Shown here: piece after piece, positions 1 to 6,160 of the stretch | Numbering within the stretch: the first letter of the stretch is position 1 | Layout: each line of letters begins with the position of its first letter | Source: Methylotenera sp. | GTDB lineage: Bacteria; Pseudomonadota; Gammaproteobacteria; Burkholderiales; Methylophilaceae | Assembly: GCA_005791685.1 (NCBI GenBank) | Contig: SXVG01000102.1 | Coordinates: forward strand, 1-9,070 | DNA: 9,070 nt | Direction: 5' to 3' | Translations under genes and position numbers: made by a program | Notes under the pieces: model-generated | The model's input: the letters and a program-made list of their open reading frames with translations, nothing else | Told to the model about the DNA's origin: nothing | The model's database searches: none

Positions 1-447
1 AGCTTGAATGGCTACCGATTATTCAATTGGCACACCGCTGGCATCTGGCACGTGCCCTTGCTATGGAGCCTCTATCTATCCGCTTGCTTAATTAATCTGG
101 CTTTTCTTTTTTATGGCTTAAGCGCACTGTATCCACAACTTAGCCTACTGAGTCTGCATATTTTCACGGTAGGTGGCCTAGGGTTAATGACGCTTAGCAT
201 GATGTCGCGGGTGGCATTAGGCCACACCGGGCGTAACATCAACCAGCCCTCAGCCTGGTTAAAAATCGCCTTTGCCAGCCTAGTTGTCAGCGCGCTATGT
301 CGCGCCTTGCTGCCCATGCTCTTTACCCAACTTTACCCTATCTGGCTAATACTGGCGGCTATTTTATGGCTAGTCAGTTTTACCATTTTTGTGCTGATCT
401 ATACCCCCATACTGATAAAACCCAGAATGGACGGCTTACTGGGCTAA
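1..447 (+). CDS. nnrS: NnrS family membrane protein, C-terminal part (5' end outside window)
   Basis: The reading frame is open from the first base and ends at TAA 445-447, so only the last 148 or so residues are seen. The visible part is very hydrophobic, with about four membrane segments. It carries the hallmark NnrS stretch around visible residues 53-78 (HIFTVGGLGLMTL, then MMSRVALGHTGR), plus an upstream NWH...IW.VPLLW segment also typical of the family. NnrS proteins are multi-pass, haem- and copper-associated inner membrane proteins linked to nitric oxide or nitrosative stress and often found near denitrification genes. No such genes are visible here, so the role is taken from family knowledge. 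A TTG at position 4 is in frame but is not a plausible start, because the protein family is much longer. The stop overlaps the stop of the convergent cupin gene. Confidence 0.85.
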   Translation, partial: SLNGYRLFNWHTAGIWHVPLLWSLYLSACLINLAFLFYGLSALYPQLSLLSLHIFTVGGLGLMTLSMMSRVALGHTGRNINQPSAWLKIAFASLVVSALCRALLPMLFTQLYPIWLILAAILWLVSFTIFVLIYTPILIKPRMDGLLG

Positions 448-788
448 GCCAACTTCAGCGCGGCTTTAATGCGTCTAAACGTTTGGCTAAACAAATTGCC
501 ATCCAATTTGTAGTGCTTATGCAATGCTTGTTTGACTTCCCAATTGACCGTCAGGCCCGCCGGAAACGTCACCAAATCCCCTTTAGTAAACCGTACAGGC
601 TGGCCACCGCTTGGCGTAACCACGCATTCACCGGCTAAAATATAGGCTATTTCTTGCTCAGGAAAAGTCCAAGGAAACACCGACACTTCTTTTTGCCAAG
701 TGGGCCATTTTTTAACATTGAGGGCGTCTAAACGGGCTTGGTCGGGATGGCTTTCTACAATGATCTTATTATTAACAGCGTGGCTCAT
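444..788 (-). CDS. Small cupin-domain protein (Cupin_3/DUF861-like)
   Basis: This 114-residue protein consists of essentially one cupin barrel. It resembles the Cupin_3 (ureidoglycine aminohydrolase-like) group: W31 followed by KEVSVFPW (33-40), then PEQEIAYILAGE (43-54), a VTPSGG turn (57-62), the KGDLVTFPAGL strand (69-79), W83 and a terminal KHY (91-93). The classic cupin metal-binding histidines are not evident, as is common in this subgroup, so an enzymatic role is uncertain. The function is unknown; such proteins are usually annotated only as cupin-domain proteins. The start is ATG (complement of 786-788), with no strong Shine-Dalgarno sequence. The gene is convergent with the nnrS-like gene, and their stop codons share bases (444-447). 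It is divergent from the Sua5-type gene, 115 bp away. Confidence 0.8.
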   Translation of the reverse strand: MSHAVNNKIIVESHPDQARLDALNVKKWPTWQKEVSVFPWTFPEQEIAYILAGECVVTPSGGQPVRFTKGDLVTFPAGLTVNWEVKQALHKHYKLDGNLFSQTFRRIKAALKLA

Positions 789-903
789 GGTGACTTATCT
801 TCAGTGGTTAAGGTGCGCTATTTTAGCGTATTGGTAGGCATTTGTTATGGGAATCTGGCATAAGTAGTAAAATAGCCGTTTTGGATTTTTAGCCTTAAAT
901 TTT

Positions 904-1884
904 ATGCGTATAAGCTTAGAAGATGCCGCAGTCAGACTGCAACAAGGTGAAGTGGTCGCCATCCCTACCGAAACGGTCTATGGATTAGCCGCCGACGCCA
1001 GCAATGACTTGGCTTTAGCTAAAATATTCAGTACCAAACAACGCCCAGCCGACCACCCACTGATAGTGCATATCAGCGATCTTAGCCAAGTAAGCAACTG
1101 GGCCAGCGTTTTTCCTGACACCGCGCATAAGCTGGCTAAGGCTTTTTGGCCGGGCCCCCTCACCTTAATTTTACCGGCAAAAGACCATGTGTCTAAAGTG
1201 CTGCGTGGCGGTGAAACCACCATCGCTTTACGTGTGCCCAAGCACCCCATGGCGCTGGCCTTATTAAACCTAAGCCAACTGAGCTTGGCCGCCCCCTCCG
1301 CCAATTTATTCACCCAACTCAGCCCAACCACAGCCGCCCACGTAGAAGCAGGTTTAGGCGCAAACATGCCGGTGTTAGACGGTGGGGCTTGCCAAGTGGG
1401 CATAGAATCGAGCATAGTCAGCGTGGCGGCAGACGGCAGCTGGCTGCTATTACGGCCTGGCATGATCAGTGCGGCGGACATTAGCCGTGTGGCAGGGCAG
1501 TCGCCACAAACGGCAGGTCCTAGCAAGCCATTAGCGGCACCCGCCATCCCCAAAGCACCCGGTCAGCATGCCTTGCATTACTCCCCGCGCACACCACTGC
1601 TGTTATTCAAAGACAGGGCCAGCCTCATCCTGGCCTGTGAAAATTTTCAACAAACTGACCTGCGATGCGCCGCCTTAGTCATAGGCGTAGGAGAGAAACC
1701 AAATTGCCCAACCACCGTCTTGAATAACGTGCCGACCGAAGTGGCAGAACAGTTATACGGCGTACTGCATGACTTAGACGCACTCAAGGTCGACAGATTG
1801 CTAGTGGAATTGCCGGCAGCGACCGCCGCATGGGCCGCCGTTTTAGATAGGTTAACGCGTGCCGGCCATACAAAACCGCGGTAA
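904..1884 (+). CDS. tsaC: L-threonylcarbamoyladenylate synthase, Sua5 type
   Basis: The enzyme makes threonylcarbamoyl-AMP from threonine, bicarbonate and ATP, the first step of t6A formation at A37 of ANN-decoding tRNAs. The YrdC/TsaC domain covers roughly residues 5-195: PTETVYGLA (21-29), the KQR motif (45-47) with HPL (51-53), WPGPLT (82-87), R110-V-P, APSAN (130-134) followed by SPT (140-142), LDGG (158-161) and GIESSIV (166-172). A linker with the Sua5-typical PGQHALHYSPRTP (219-231) leads into a C-terminal Sua5 domain of about 100 residues. The length of 326 aa therefore fits the long Sua5 form rather than the short TsaC form. The usual SANxSG is SANLFTQ here, a mild deviation. The ATG at 904 matches the expected N-terminus; no strong ribosome binding site is seen. 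The symbol sua5 would also be acceptable. Confidence 0.93.
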   Translation: MRISLEDAAVRLQQGEVVAIPTETVYGLAADASNDLALAKIFSTKQRPADHPLIVHISDLSQVSNWASVFPDTAHKLAKAFWPGPLTLILPAKDHVSKVLRGGETTIALRVPKHPMALALLNLSQLSLAAPSANLFTQLSPTTAAHVEAGLGANMPVLDGGACQVGIESSIVSVAADGSWLLLRPGMISAADISRVAGQSPQTAGPSKPLAAPAIPKAPGQHALHYSPRTPLLLFKDRASLILACENFQQTDLRCAALVIGVGEKPNCPTTVLNNVPTEVAEQLYGVLHDLDALKVDRLLVELPAATAAWAAVLDRLTRAGHTKPR

Positions 1885-1895
1885 TTTCCGTGCCC

Positions 1896-1946
1896 GCATG
1901 CCAGTGATTTAACACTTGCATGCAACACAAAATTAGCGTAATTTTG
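1896..1946. promoter_or_regulatory. Dyad-rich leader upstream of the small CxxC gene
   Basis: Seen directly: GCATGC at 1896-1901 and again at 1918-1923 (22 bp start to start, about two helical turns), the second inside the 10-bp palindrome TTGCATGCAA (1916-1925). These are followed by a perfect dyad, CAAAATTA-GCG-TAATTTTG, at 1928-1946. The dyad ends 34 bp before the start codon at 1981 and is not followed by a T-run, so it does not look like a terminator for the upstream gene. An operator function is inference from symmetry and position only. Confidence 0.35.
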
Positions 1947-1980
1947 CCTCTTAAATAATGCATTAACTGTGGAGATGACC

Positions 1981-2199
1981 ATGGATAATAAATACGGTTT
2001 AGGCAGTGCAAAAGTCGCCACCGAGCATCACGAAACACACCATAAAACCAGCAAACATCCGCCTGACAAATGCAAGTTCTGTGGGCATGACCAGTTAGTG
2101 CTTTGCCCTACCATGCACGATCACCGCTGCGCCGCTTGCAATGAGTGGCAAAATGACGTTCCTCAAGGTTATTCAACCGGCAGAAGCAACGATTACTAA
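1981..2199 (+). CDS. Small His-rich protein with two CxxC knuckles, putative zinc ribbon
   Basis: I do not recognise this 72-residue protein. Its N-terminal third is polar and His-rich (H16, H17, H20, H21, H26). It is followed by CKFC (31-34), a single C42, then CAAC (50-53), with further His at 36, 46 and 48. Two CxxC pairs 15 residues apart suggest a zinc-ribbon-like fold; C42 is an extra cysteine. There is no signal peptide or membrane segment, so it is probably cytoplasmic. GTG 1969, ATG 1975 and ATG 1981 are all in frame. ATG 1981 is chosen because GGAG at 1971-1974 lies 6 nt before it, whereas the other two starts fall on or before that site. The clear ribosome binding site and the cysteine pattern argue for a real gene. 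It stands alone between the Sua5-type gene and gnd and may respond to metals or redox state, which is speculative. Confidence 0.72.
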   Translation: MDNKYGLGSAKVATEHHETHHKTSKHPPDKCKFCGHDQLVLCPTMHDHRCAACNEWQNDVPQGYSTGRSNDY

Positions 2200-2289
2200 T
2201 TAAACTAGCCAAGTGCATGTGCTTTCTGCCTGCCACGACAAAAACTATCTTTTTTGTAAAATAAAGTGTTCTTTTACGCAAGTTTCCCT

Positions 2290-2318
2290 AACTTAATAAG
2301 CTATTTAAGTTTTATAAT
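2290..2318 (+). promoter_or_regulatory. Candidate gnd promoter with overlapping inverted repeat
   Basis: A perfect TATAAT lies at 2313-2318, about 50 bp before the gnd ATG. No good -35 hexamer sits at 16-18 bp. Instead the spacer and -35 zone are filled by an inverted repeat with 7-bp arms: AACTTAA at 2290-2296 and TTAAGTT at 2305-2311. The weak -35 plus symmetry would suit an activator or repressor site, but AT-rich DNA makes such dyads easily by chance. Confidence 0.45.
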
Positions 2319-2368
2319 CTTGCCTACAAAAACCCCTTTCCATTAAACAACTCCAAAAGAGAAGATAA

Positions 2369-3880
2369 ATGTCTACAAAAAATGCTGATATTGGCCTAGT
2401 TGGCCTAGCTGTTATGGGCCAAAACTTAGCCCTAAATATTGCCGATCACGGCTACACCATTGCGGTTTATAACCGCGACTCAAAAAAAATGGTGAACTTC
2501 ATAGAAGAATGTAAAAAAAATGAGCCGTCTGCTGAACGCGTCATTGGTCACGCCGATTTAGCTTCATTTGTATTGAGTATTAAACGCCCACGTAAAATCA
2601 TCTTATTAGTTAAAGCCGGTAGCGCAACAGACGTCACCATCAATGCCCTACTGCCTTACTTAGAGCAAGGCGACATCATCATCGACGGTGGTAACTCATT
2701 GTGGACAGACACCATACGCCGTGAAAAAGAACTGGCCGTTAAAGGCATAGACTTCATCGGTTCTGGCGTATCAGGCGGTGAAACCGGTGCGCGCTTTGGC
2801 CCTTCATTAATGCCTTCAGGCACCCGTAAAGCTTGGGCCAGTTTAGAGCCTATTTGGCGTGATATTGCCGCCAAAGTGGACGCCGTAACTGGCGAGCCTA
2901 TGGAAGGCGGCAAACCAGGCAAGCCTGTGGTCGGTGGTTTCTCTTGTGCCGAGTACATTGGTCCAGACGGTGCCGGTCACTATGTAAAAATGGTGCACAA
3001 CGGTATTGAATACATCGATATGCAGTTAATTTGCGAAGCTTACTGGTTAATGAAAAACTTGTTAGGCATGCCAGCCGATGAAATCGGTAAAGTATTTGAA
3101 GAGTGGAACAAAGGCGAATTGTCCAGCTTCTTGATAGAAATTACCGCCGACATTCTGCAACAAAAAGACCCGATGGGCCCAGGCTTCTTGGTTGACAAAA
3201 TTTTAGATACCGCTGGTCAAAAAGGCACCGGTCAATGGACCGCTGCCAACGCACTGGAATTAGGCGCACCGGCTAACGCCATTGCCGCCGCGGTTTATGC
3301 CCGCGCTTTATCCAGCTTAAAAGACGAGCGCGTGGAAGCCAGCAAAATCTTAAAAGGCCCAGCGATTAAAATCGAAACGGACAAAAAAGCCATCATTGAC
3401 GCGATTAAAAACGCCTTGTATTGCTCAAAAATCTGCGCTTACGCACAAGGCTTCCAATTAATCGACAAAGCACAAGTCGCTTACAACTGGAAACTTAACT
3501 TCGGTGAAATTGCACAAATTTGGCGTGGTGGTTGCATTATTCGCGCTCGCTTCTTGCAAAAAATTACCGATGCGTATGCCTTGAATTCTCGTTTGAAAAA
3601 CTTGATGTTGGATCCATACTTTACCAACGCCATGAACGAAGGCCAAGCAGGCTGGCGTAAAGTGATTGCCCTAGCGGTCACCAACGGCATTCCCGCACAA
3701 GGCTTTGCCGCGGCGATGGCCTATTACGACGGCTACCGCAGCGCCGTATTGCCAGCCAACTTGCTACAAGGTCAACGCGATTATTTCGGTGCGCACACGT
3801 ATGAGCGCGTGGATCAGCCACGTGGTCAGTTCTACCACTTGGATTGGCCAGAAACCAGCCGTCCACAGCTAGAAATTTAA
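2369..3880 (+). CDS. gnd: 6-phosphogluconate dehydrogenase, decarboxylating
   Basis: The enzyme oxidises and decarboxylates 6-phosphogluconate to ribulose 5-phosphate, usually with NADP+, in the cytosolic pentose phosphate pathway; in RuMP-cycle methylotrophs it also drives formaldehyde oxidation. The Rossmann nucleotide site is GLVGLAVMG (9-17), with NRD at 35-37, where R36 suits NADP phosphate binding. IDGGNS (105-110), GSGVSGGETGARFGPS (131-146) and KMVHNGIEY (207-215, catalytic K207, N211 and E214) are intact. The helical C-terminal domain follows, with GQKGTG (283-288) and the tail ending RGQFYHLDWPE. At 503 aa it is longer than the roughly 468 aa E. coli enzyme, mainly through an added Gly/Pro-rich loop at about 170-193. 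The start ATG is preceded by an AGAGAAG purine stretch at 2358-2364. An intrinsic terminator follows 19 bp after the stop, so it is probably monocistronic. Confidence 0.97.
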   Translation: MSTKNADIGLVGLAVMGQNLALNIADHGYTIAVYNRDSKKMVNFIEECKKNEPSAERVIGHADLASFVLSIKRPRKIILLVKAGSATDVTINALLPYLEQGDIIIDGGNSLWTDTIRREKELAVKGIDFIGSGVSGGETGARFGPSLMPSGTRKAWASLEPIWRDIAAKVDAVTGEPMEGGKPGKPVVGGFSCAEYIGPDGAGHYVKMVHNGIEYIDMQLICEAYWLMKNLLGMPADEIGKVFEEWNKGELSSFLIEITADILQQKDPMGPGFLVDKILDTAGQKGTGQWTAANALELGAPANAIAAAVYARALSSLKDERVEASKILKGPAIKIETDKKAIIDAIKNALYCSKICAYAQGFQLIDKAQVAYNWKLNFGEIAQIWRGGCIIRARFLQKITDAYALNSRLKNLMLDPYFTNAMNEGQAGWRKVIALAVTNGIPAQGFAAAMAYYDGYRSAVLPANLLQGQRDYFGAHTYERVDQPRGQFYHLDWPETSRPQLEI

Positions 3881-3899
3881 GGCGTACTTCAGTGGAATT

Positions 3900-3930
3900 A
3901 AAAAGGCGATGCTATGCATCGCCTTTTTTT
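3900..3930 (+). terminator. Intrinsic terminator of gnd
   Basis: A perfect 8-bp GC-rich stem, GGCGATGC (3905-3912) and GCATCGCC (3916-3923), closes a 3-nt TAT loop and runs straight into seven T residues (3924-3930). An A-run at 3900-3904 can extend the stem against the T-run, so it may also work on the minus strand. It starts 20 bp after the gnd stop codon. Confidence 0.9.
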
Positions 3931-3939
3931 ATAAACCCT

Positions 3940-4262
3940 AAACCCATTTTGACGCCGATAAACACAGATAAAAAACTTCTCGCCACAGAGACACAGAGAA
4001 AATCAAAAAACTTTGGTAGGTCGGCCTTTGGCGTGTAAATAACCAGCTTTAACTGGTATATTTCACGGACAAGCCATAAGCTGGCTTAGGCCGATAAAAA
4101 CGGTCCTTGTCGGGATTCATCCCGACCGACACCATCAGGTTTTATCGGCGTCAAGAAGGTTTAGATTGTCTCTGTGTCTCTGTGGTGAATGGGTTTGATT
4201 TTATCTGTGTTTATCCGTGTGCATCTGTGGCTAATGTTTTTTAGGTTTTCTCTGTGGGGCAT
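3940..4262. repeat. Mosaic of short palindromic intergenic repeats, block 1
   Basis: This gene-free stretch is built from short inverted modules. Perfect pairs seen are: ATAAACACAGATAAA (3958-3972) with its complement at 4200-4214; CCACAGAGACACAGAGA (3983-3999) with its complement at 4169-4185; and GACGCCGATAA (3951-3961) with its complement at 4142-4152. The centre holds two hairpin-forming parts: an outer stem, 4090-4101 with 4139-4149 (one bulged A), and an inner hairpin GTCGGGAT-TC-ATCCCGAC at 4109-4126. Further CACAGAT/CACAGAG-type modules continue to about 4257. The wording (cacagag-acacagag, acacagataaacac, taggtcggcc) resembles dispersed intergenic repeats familiar from many environmental bacteria, from general knowledge without a search. 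It contains no ORF that looks real. The boundaries are approximate. Confidence 0.85.
4109..4126. repeat. Perfect hairpin inside repeat block 1
   Basis: GTCGGGAT (4109-4116) and ATCCCGAC (4119-4126) form an 8-bp stem with a 2-nt TC centre. It sits inside the larger stem 4090-4101/4139-4149, giving a nested structure. No T-run follows, so it is a repeat hairpin rather than a terminator. Confidence 0.85.
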
Positions 4263-4268
4263 ACGTTC

Positions 4269-5141
4269 TTACAAAGCACCTAGGGCCGCAATACGGGCGT
4301 TCAGGCTTGGGTGGCTAGCAAACAAGCCAGCCCAATTGGCCTGACCACCAGCAATGCCCGATGCGACCATTTGTTTAGGCAATACACTGGGCTCATGCAC
4401 GGCTTGCAAACGTTGCAGTGCCGCTATCATGTTCTTGGCGCTAGACAATCGCGCGGCGCCAGCATCGGCACGGAATTCGCGTTGACGCGAAAACCACATC
4501 ACTACCATGCTGGCCAACACGCCTAACAGTAACTCAGCAATAATCATGGTGATAAAAAAAGCTGGGCCGGTGCCTTTTTCCGTTTTAAAAATCACTTTAT
4601 CCACGGCGTAGCCTATCACCCGTGAGAAGAACATGACAAACGTGTTGACCACGCCTTGAATCAAAGTGAGCGTCACCATATCGCCATTGGCAATGTGCGA
4701 CACTTCATGCGCCAACACCGCTTCTGCTTCGTCTTTGCTCATGGCATTCAGCAAACCACTGGACACCGCCACCAAGGCGCTGTTTTTAGTCATGCCGGTC
4801 GCAAACGCATTTACTTCAGGCGAATTAAATACCGCCACTTCTGGCATTTTTATGCCGGCAATGTCCGCTTGTACACGCACCGTTTTCATCAACCAAATTT
4901 CCGTGAGGGTTTGCGGCTCAACAATCACTACCGCACCAGACATGCGTTTAGCCGACCATTTAGACATGGCCAATGAAATAAACGCGCCGCCAAAGCCCAT
5001 GATGGCGGCAAAAGCCAATAAATTACCCAAATCCAAGCCGTTGGCATTCAAATAAGGCTCCACGCCCAATAGGCGCATGGTGATGGACAACACTAAAACA
5101 ATGGCCAAATTGGTGGCTAAAAAATAAACGATGCGTTTCAT
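4269..5141 (-). CDS. htpX: Membrane zinc metalloprotease HtpX
   Basis: HtpX is an M48-family inner membrane protease that, with FtsH, degrades misfolded membrane proteins; it is often heat- or envelope-stress induced. The 290-residue length is normal for the family. Two N-terminal membrane segments lie at about 4-24 and 40-59. They are followed by the conserved LMKTVRVQADIAGI region (84-97), the NSPEVNAFATG stretch (106-116), and the zinc and catalytic motif HEVSH (145-149) with its AHE context. Two more hydrophobic segments follow at about 157-176 and 194-216, then the third zinc ligand in REFRADAGAA (E222), and the HPSLNARIAAL tail (277-287). All catalytic residues are present. The start is well supported: GGGAG (complement of 5148-5152) lies 6 nt upstream of ATG. 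Its 3' end abuts repeat block 1, with no clear terminator of its own. Confidence 0.96.
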   Translation of the reverse strand: MKRIVYFLATNLAIVLVLSITMRLLGVEPYLNANGLDLGNLLAFAAIMGFGGAFISLAMSKWSAKRMSGAVVIVEPQTLTEIWLMKTVRVQADIAGIKMPEVAVFNSPEVNAFATGMTKNSALVAVSSGLLNAMSKDEAEAVLAHEVSHIANGDMVTLTLIQGVVNTFVMFFSRVIGYAVDKVIFKTEKGTGPAFFITMIIAELLLGVLASMVVMWFSRQREFRADAGAARLSSAKNMIAALQRLQAVHEPSVLPKQMVASGIAGGQANWAGLFASHPSLNARIAALGAL

Positions 5142-5222
5142 AAAGAACTCCCATGCATAAAATAATACGGTTTCAGACTGCTGTTAAAGATCTTGGTTCT
5201 AGCTTAGGCACCATCAGCCACA

Positions 5223-5969
5223 CTAAAGGGTACGGCTAAATAAATTAAGCGCCAACTGATAGCACAACAGCGCGGTTTGTGCATCGTAACGCTCGTCGCC
5301 ATCCCGCATAAAAGCGTGTTGGGCATTAAACTCATGCCAAGTAAAAACTAAATTAGCCGCCGTCATTTTGTCGTAAACCTGGCGGCGGCCGGCAGTTGGA
5401 ATATGACTGTCTTGCTTACCCCAAATCATCAGCAATTCACCGCTAATATCGGACAGCCGCTCCATGCTGTGTTGGCCGGGTTTATTCGGGATGGTCAAAG
5501 CATGCAAATCGGTGGCATAAAAACACGCTGTGCTTTTAATGTCTGGCTGCAACGCCGCACGGAAAGCCAAATGACCGCCTATACAAAACCCCATGGCCGC
5601 TATACTGCCGTTGTACCAAGCTTGCTGTTTTACAAAAGCGATCATGGCCGCATTATCGCTATCGTAGCCCTGCACATCCTTAGTTGCCTTATCGGCGTTA
5701 CCCTTGTCGCGGCCGGCATCGTCGTAAGTCAATACCGTGCCTATCGGATTGAGCTCATGAAACACCTCAGGCACCAGCACCACATAGCCATGACTGGCCA
5801 TGATTTTAGCGGCACTTTCTATCGGGCCGGTTTGCTGAAAAATTTCCGAATAAAACAGTAGGGTTGGATAGGGCTTATTAACAGCAGCTTTATCCAGCGG
5901 ACGGTGGATATAGGTGCGCATAATGCCGGTCGGCGTATGGATATCAGCAATTTCACTTTGAAGATTCAT
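5223..5969 (-). CDS. Dienelactone hydrolase family protein
   Basis: This 248-residue cytoplasmic alpha/beta hydrolase has no signal peptide. The dienelactone hydrolase catalytic set is visible: the nucleophile C129 in GFCIGG (127-132), D187 in WGKQDSHIP (183-191) and H218 in NAQHAF (215-220), with E42 (YSEIF) matching the glutamate that positions the cysteine. The family opens cyclic enol-lactones in chloroaromatic degradation, but chromosomal homologues like this one, away from catechol genes, often have unknown ester substrates; no such pathway genes lie nearby. The ATG (complement of 5967-5969) has no strong ribosome binding site. It lies 81 bp upstream of htpX on the same strand, so read-through is possible, but htpX has its own good ribosome binding site. 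It is divergent from thiS across a 191-bp palindrome-rich gap. Confidence 0.88.
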   Translation of the reverse strand: MNLQSEIADIHTPTGIMRTYIHRPLDKAAVNKPYPTLLFYSEIFQQTGPIESAAKIMASHGYVVLVPEVFHELNPIGTVLTYDDAGRDKGNADKATKDVQGYDSDNAAMIAFVKQQAWYNGSIAAMGFCIGGHLAFRAALQPDIKSTACFYATDLHALTIPNKPGQHSMERLSDISGELLMIWGKQDSHIPTAGRRQVYDKMTAANLVFTWHEFNAQHAFMRDGDERYDAQTALLCYQLALNLFSRTL

Positions 5970-5988
5970 GGTGGGCTTTCTAAATAAA

Positions 5989-6052
5989 GGCGGCCAGTCT
6001 AGGCAGACTTAGCCGCACGCTAAAATTTTAGCTATTGTACAACGTGGCCGCC
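5989..6052. repeat. Nested palindromes between the hydrolase gene and thiS
   Basis: Outer 8-bp arms GGCGGCCA (5989-5996) and TGGCCGCC (6045-6052) enclose a perfect 14-bp palindrome, GCTAAAATTTTAGC (6019-6032), and a short hairpin, GTCT-aggc-AGAC (5997-6008). The structure lies in the divergent intergenic region, nearer the hydrolase gene start. It could be an operator, a structured 5' leader of the hydrolase transcript, or a degenerate repeat. No T-run follows, and it is not of the same type as the blocks near 4.1 and 9.0 kb. Confidence 0.55.
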
Positions 6053-6098
6053 CATTTTGGATGATGTTGCCATGGCGGATAAATAGCTGAGATAAGGT

Positions 6099-6128
6099 TT
6101 GCTAACACCCCTATTATTTCCGTAAAAT
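6099..6128 (+). promoter_or_regulatory. Candidate sigma-70 promoter for thiS-thiG-apaG-mltA
   Basis: TTGCTA at 6099-6104 (4 of 6 to the -35 consensus) is separated by 18 bp from TAAAAT at 6123-6128 (5 of 6 to the -10 consensus). Transcription would begin near 6135, leaving a leader of about 25 nt before ATG 6161. A leader this short leaves no room for a TPP riboswitch within the transcript. Confidence 0.4.
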
Positions 6129-6160
6129 GGTGCTTTAAATTGTCCCATACACTTCAGCGC

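Noticed and set aside
297..638. 113-codon plus-strand ORF across the nnrS-cupin junction
   Set aside because: It is out of frame with the NnrS motif and antisense to the cupin gene, which has a clear domain pattern.
978..1553. 191-codon minus-strand ORF opposite the Sua5-type gene
   Set aside because: It is fully antisense to a gene with strong family motifs; its translation shows low-complexity Ser/Ala/Leu content typical of a shadow frame.
1969..1980. GTG 1969 or ATG 1975 as the start of the CxxC gene
   Set aside because: GGAG at 1971-1974 is correctly spaced only for ATG 1981.
2252..2271. ACAAAAA...TTTTTTGT hairpin after the CxxC gene as a terminator
   Set aside because: The stem is almost purely A-T and would be weak, with no GC-rich stem before a T-run.
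3844..4038. 64-codon plus-strand ORF running from gnd into the repeats
   Set aside because: It overlaps the end of gnd in another frame and reads through the terminator and repeat modules; the product has no protein-like features.
3940..4262. Possible CRISPR array or tandem repeat
   Set aside because: The repeats are inverted and of mixed types, with no regularly spaced direct repeats or spacers of uniform length, and no cas genes.
6087..6110. CTGAGAT (6087-6093) followed by ACACCC upstream of thiS, reminiscent of a TPP riboswitch
   Set aside because: The essential downstream ACCTGA and TAATACC-like parts are absent, and the candidate promoter lies downstream of part of this motif.
6140..6160. 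TTG 6140 as the thiS start
   Set aside because: It adds seven residues not seen in ThiS proteins and lies almost at the predicted transcription start; ATG 6161 gives the normal N-terminus.
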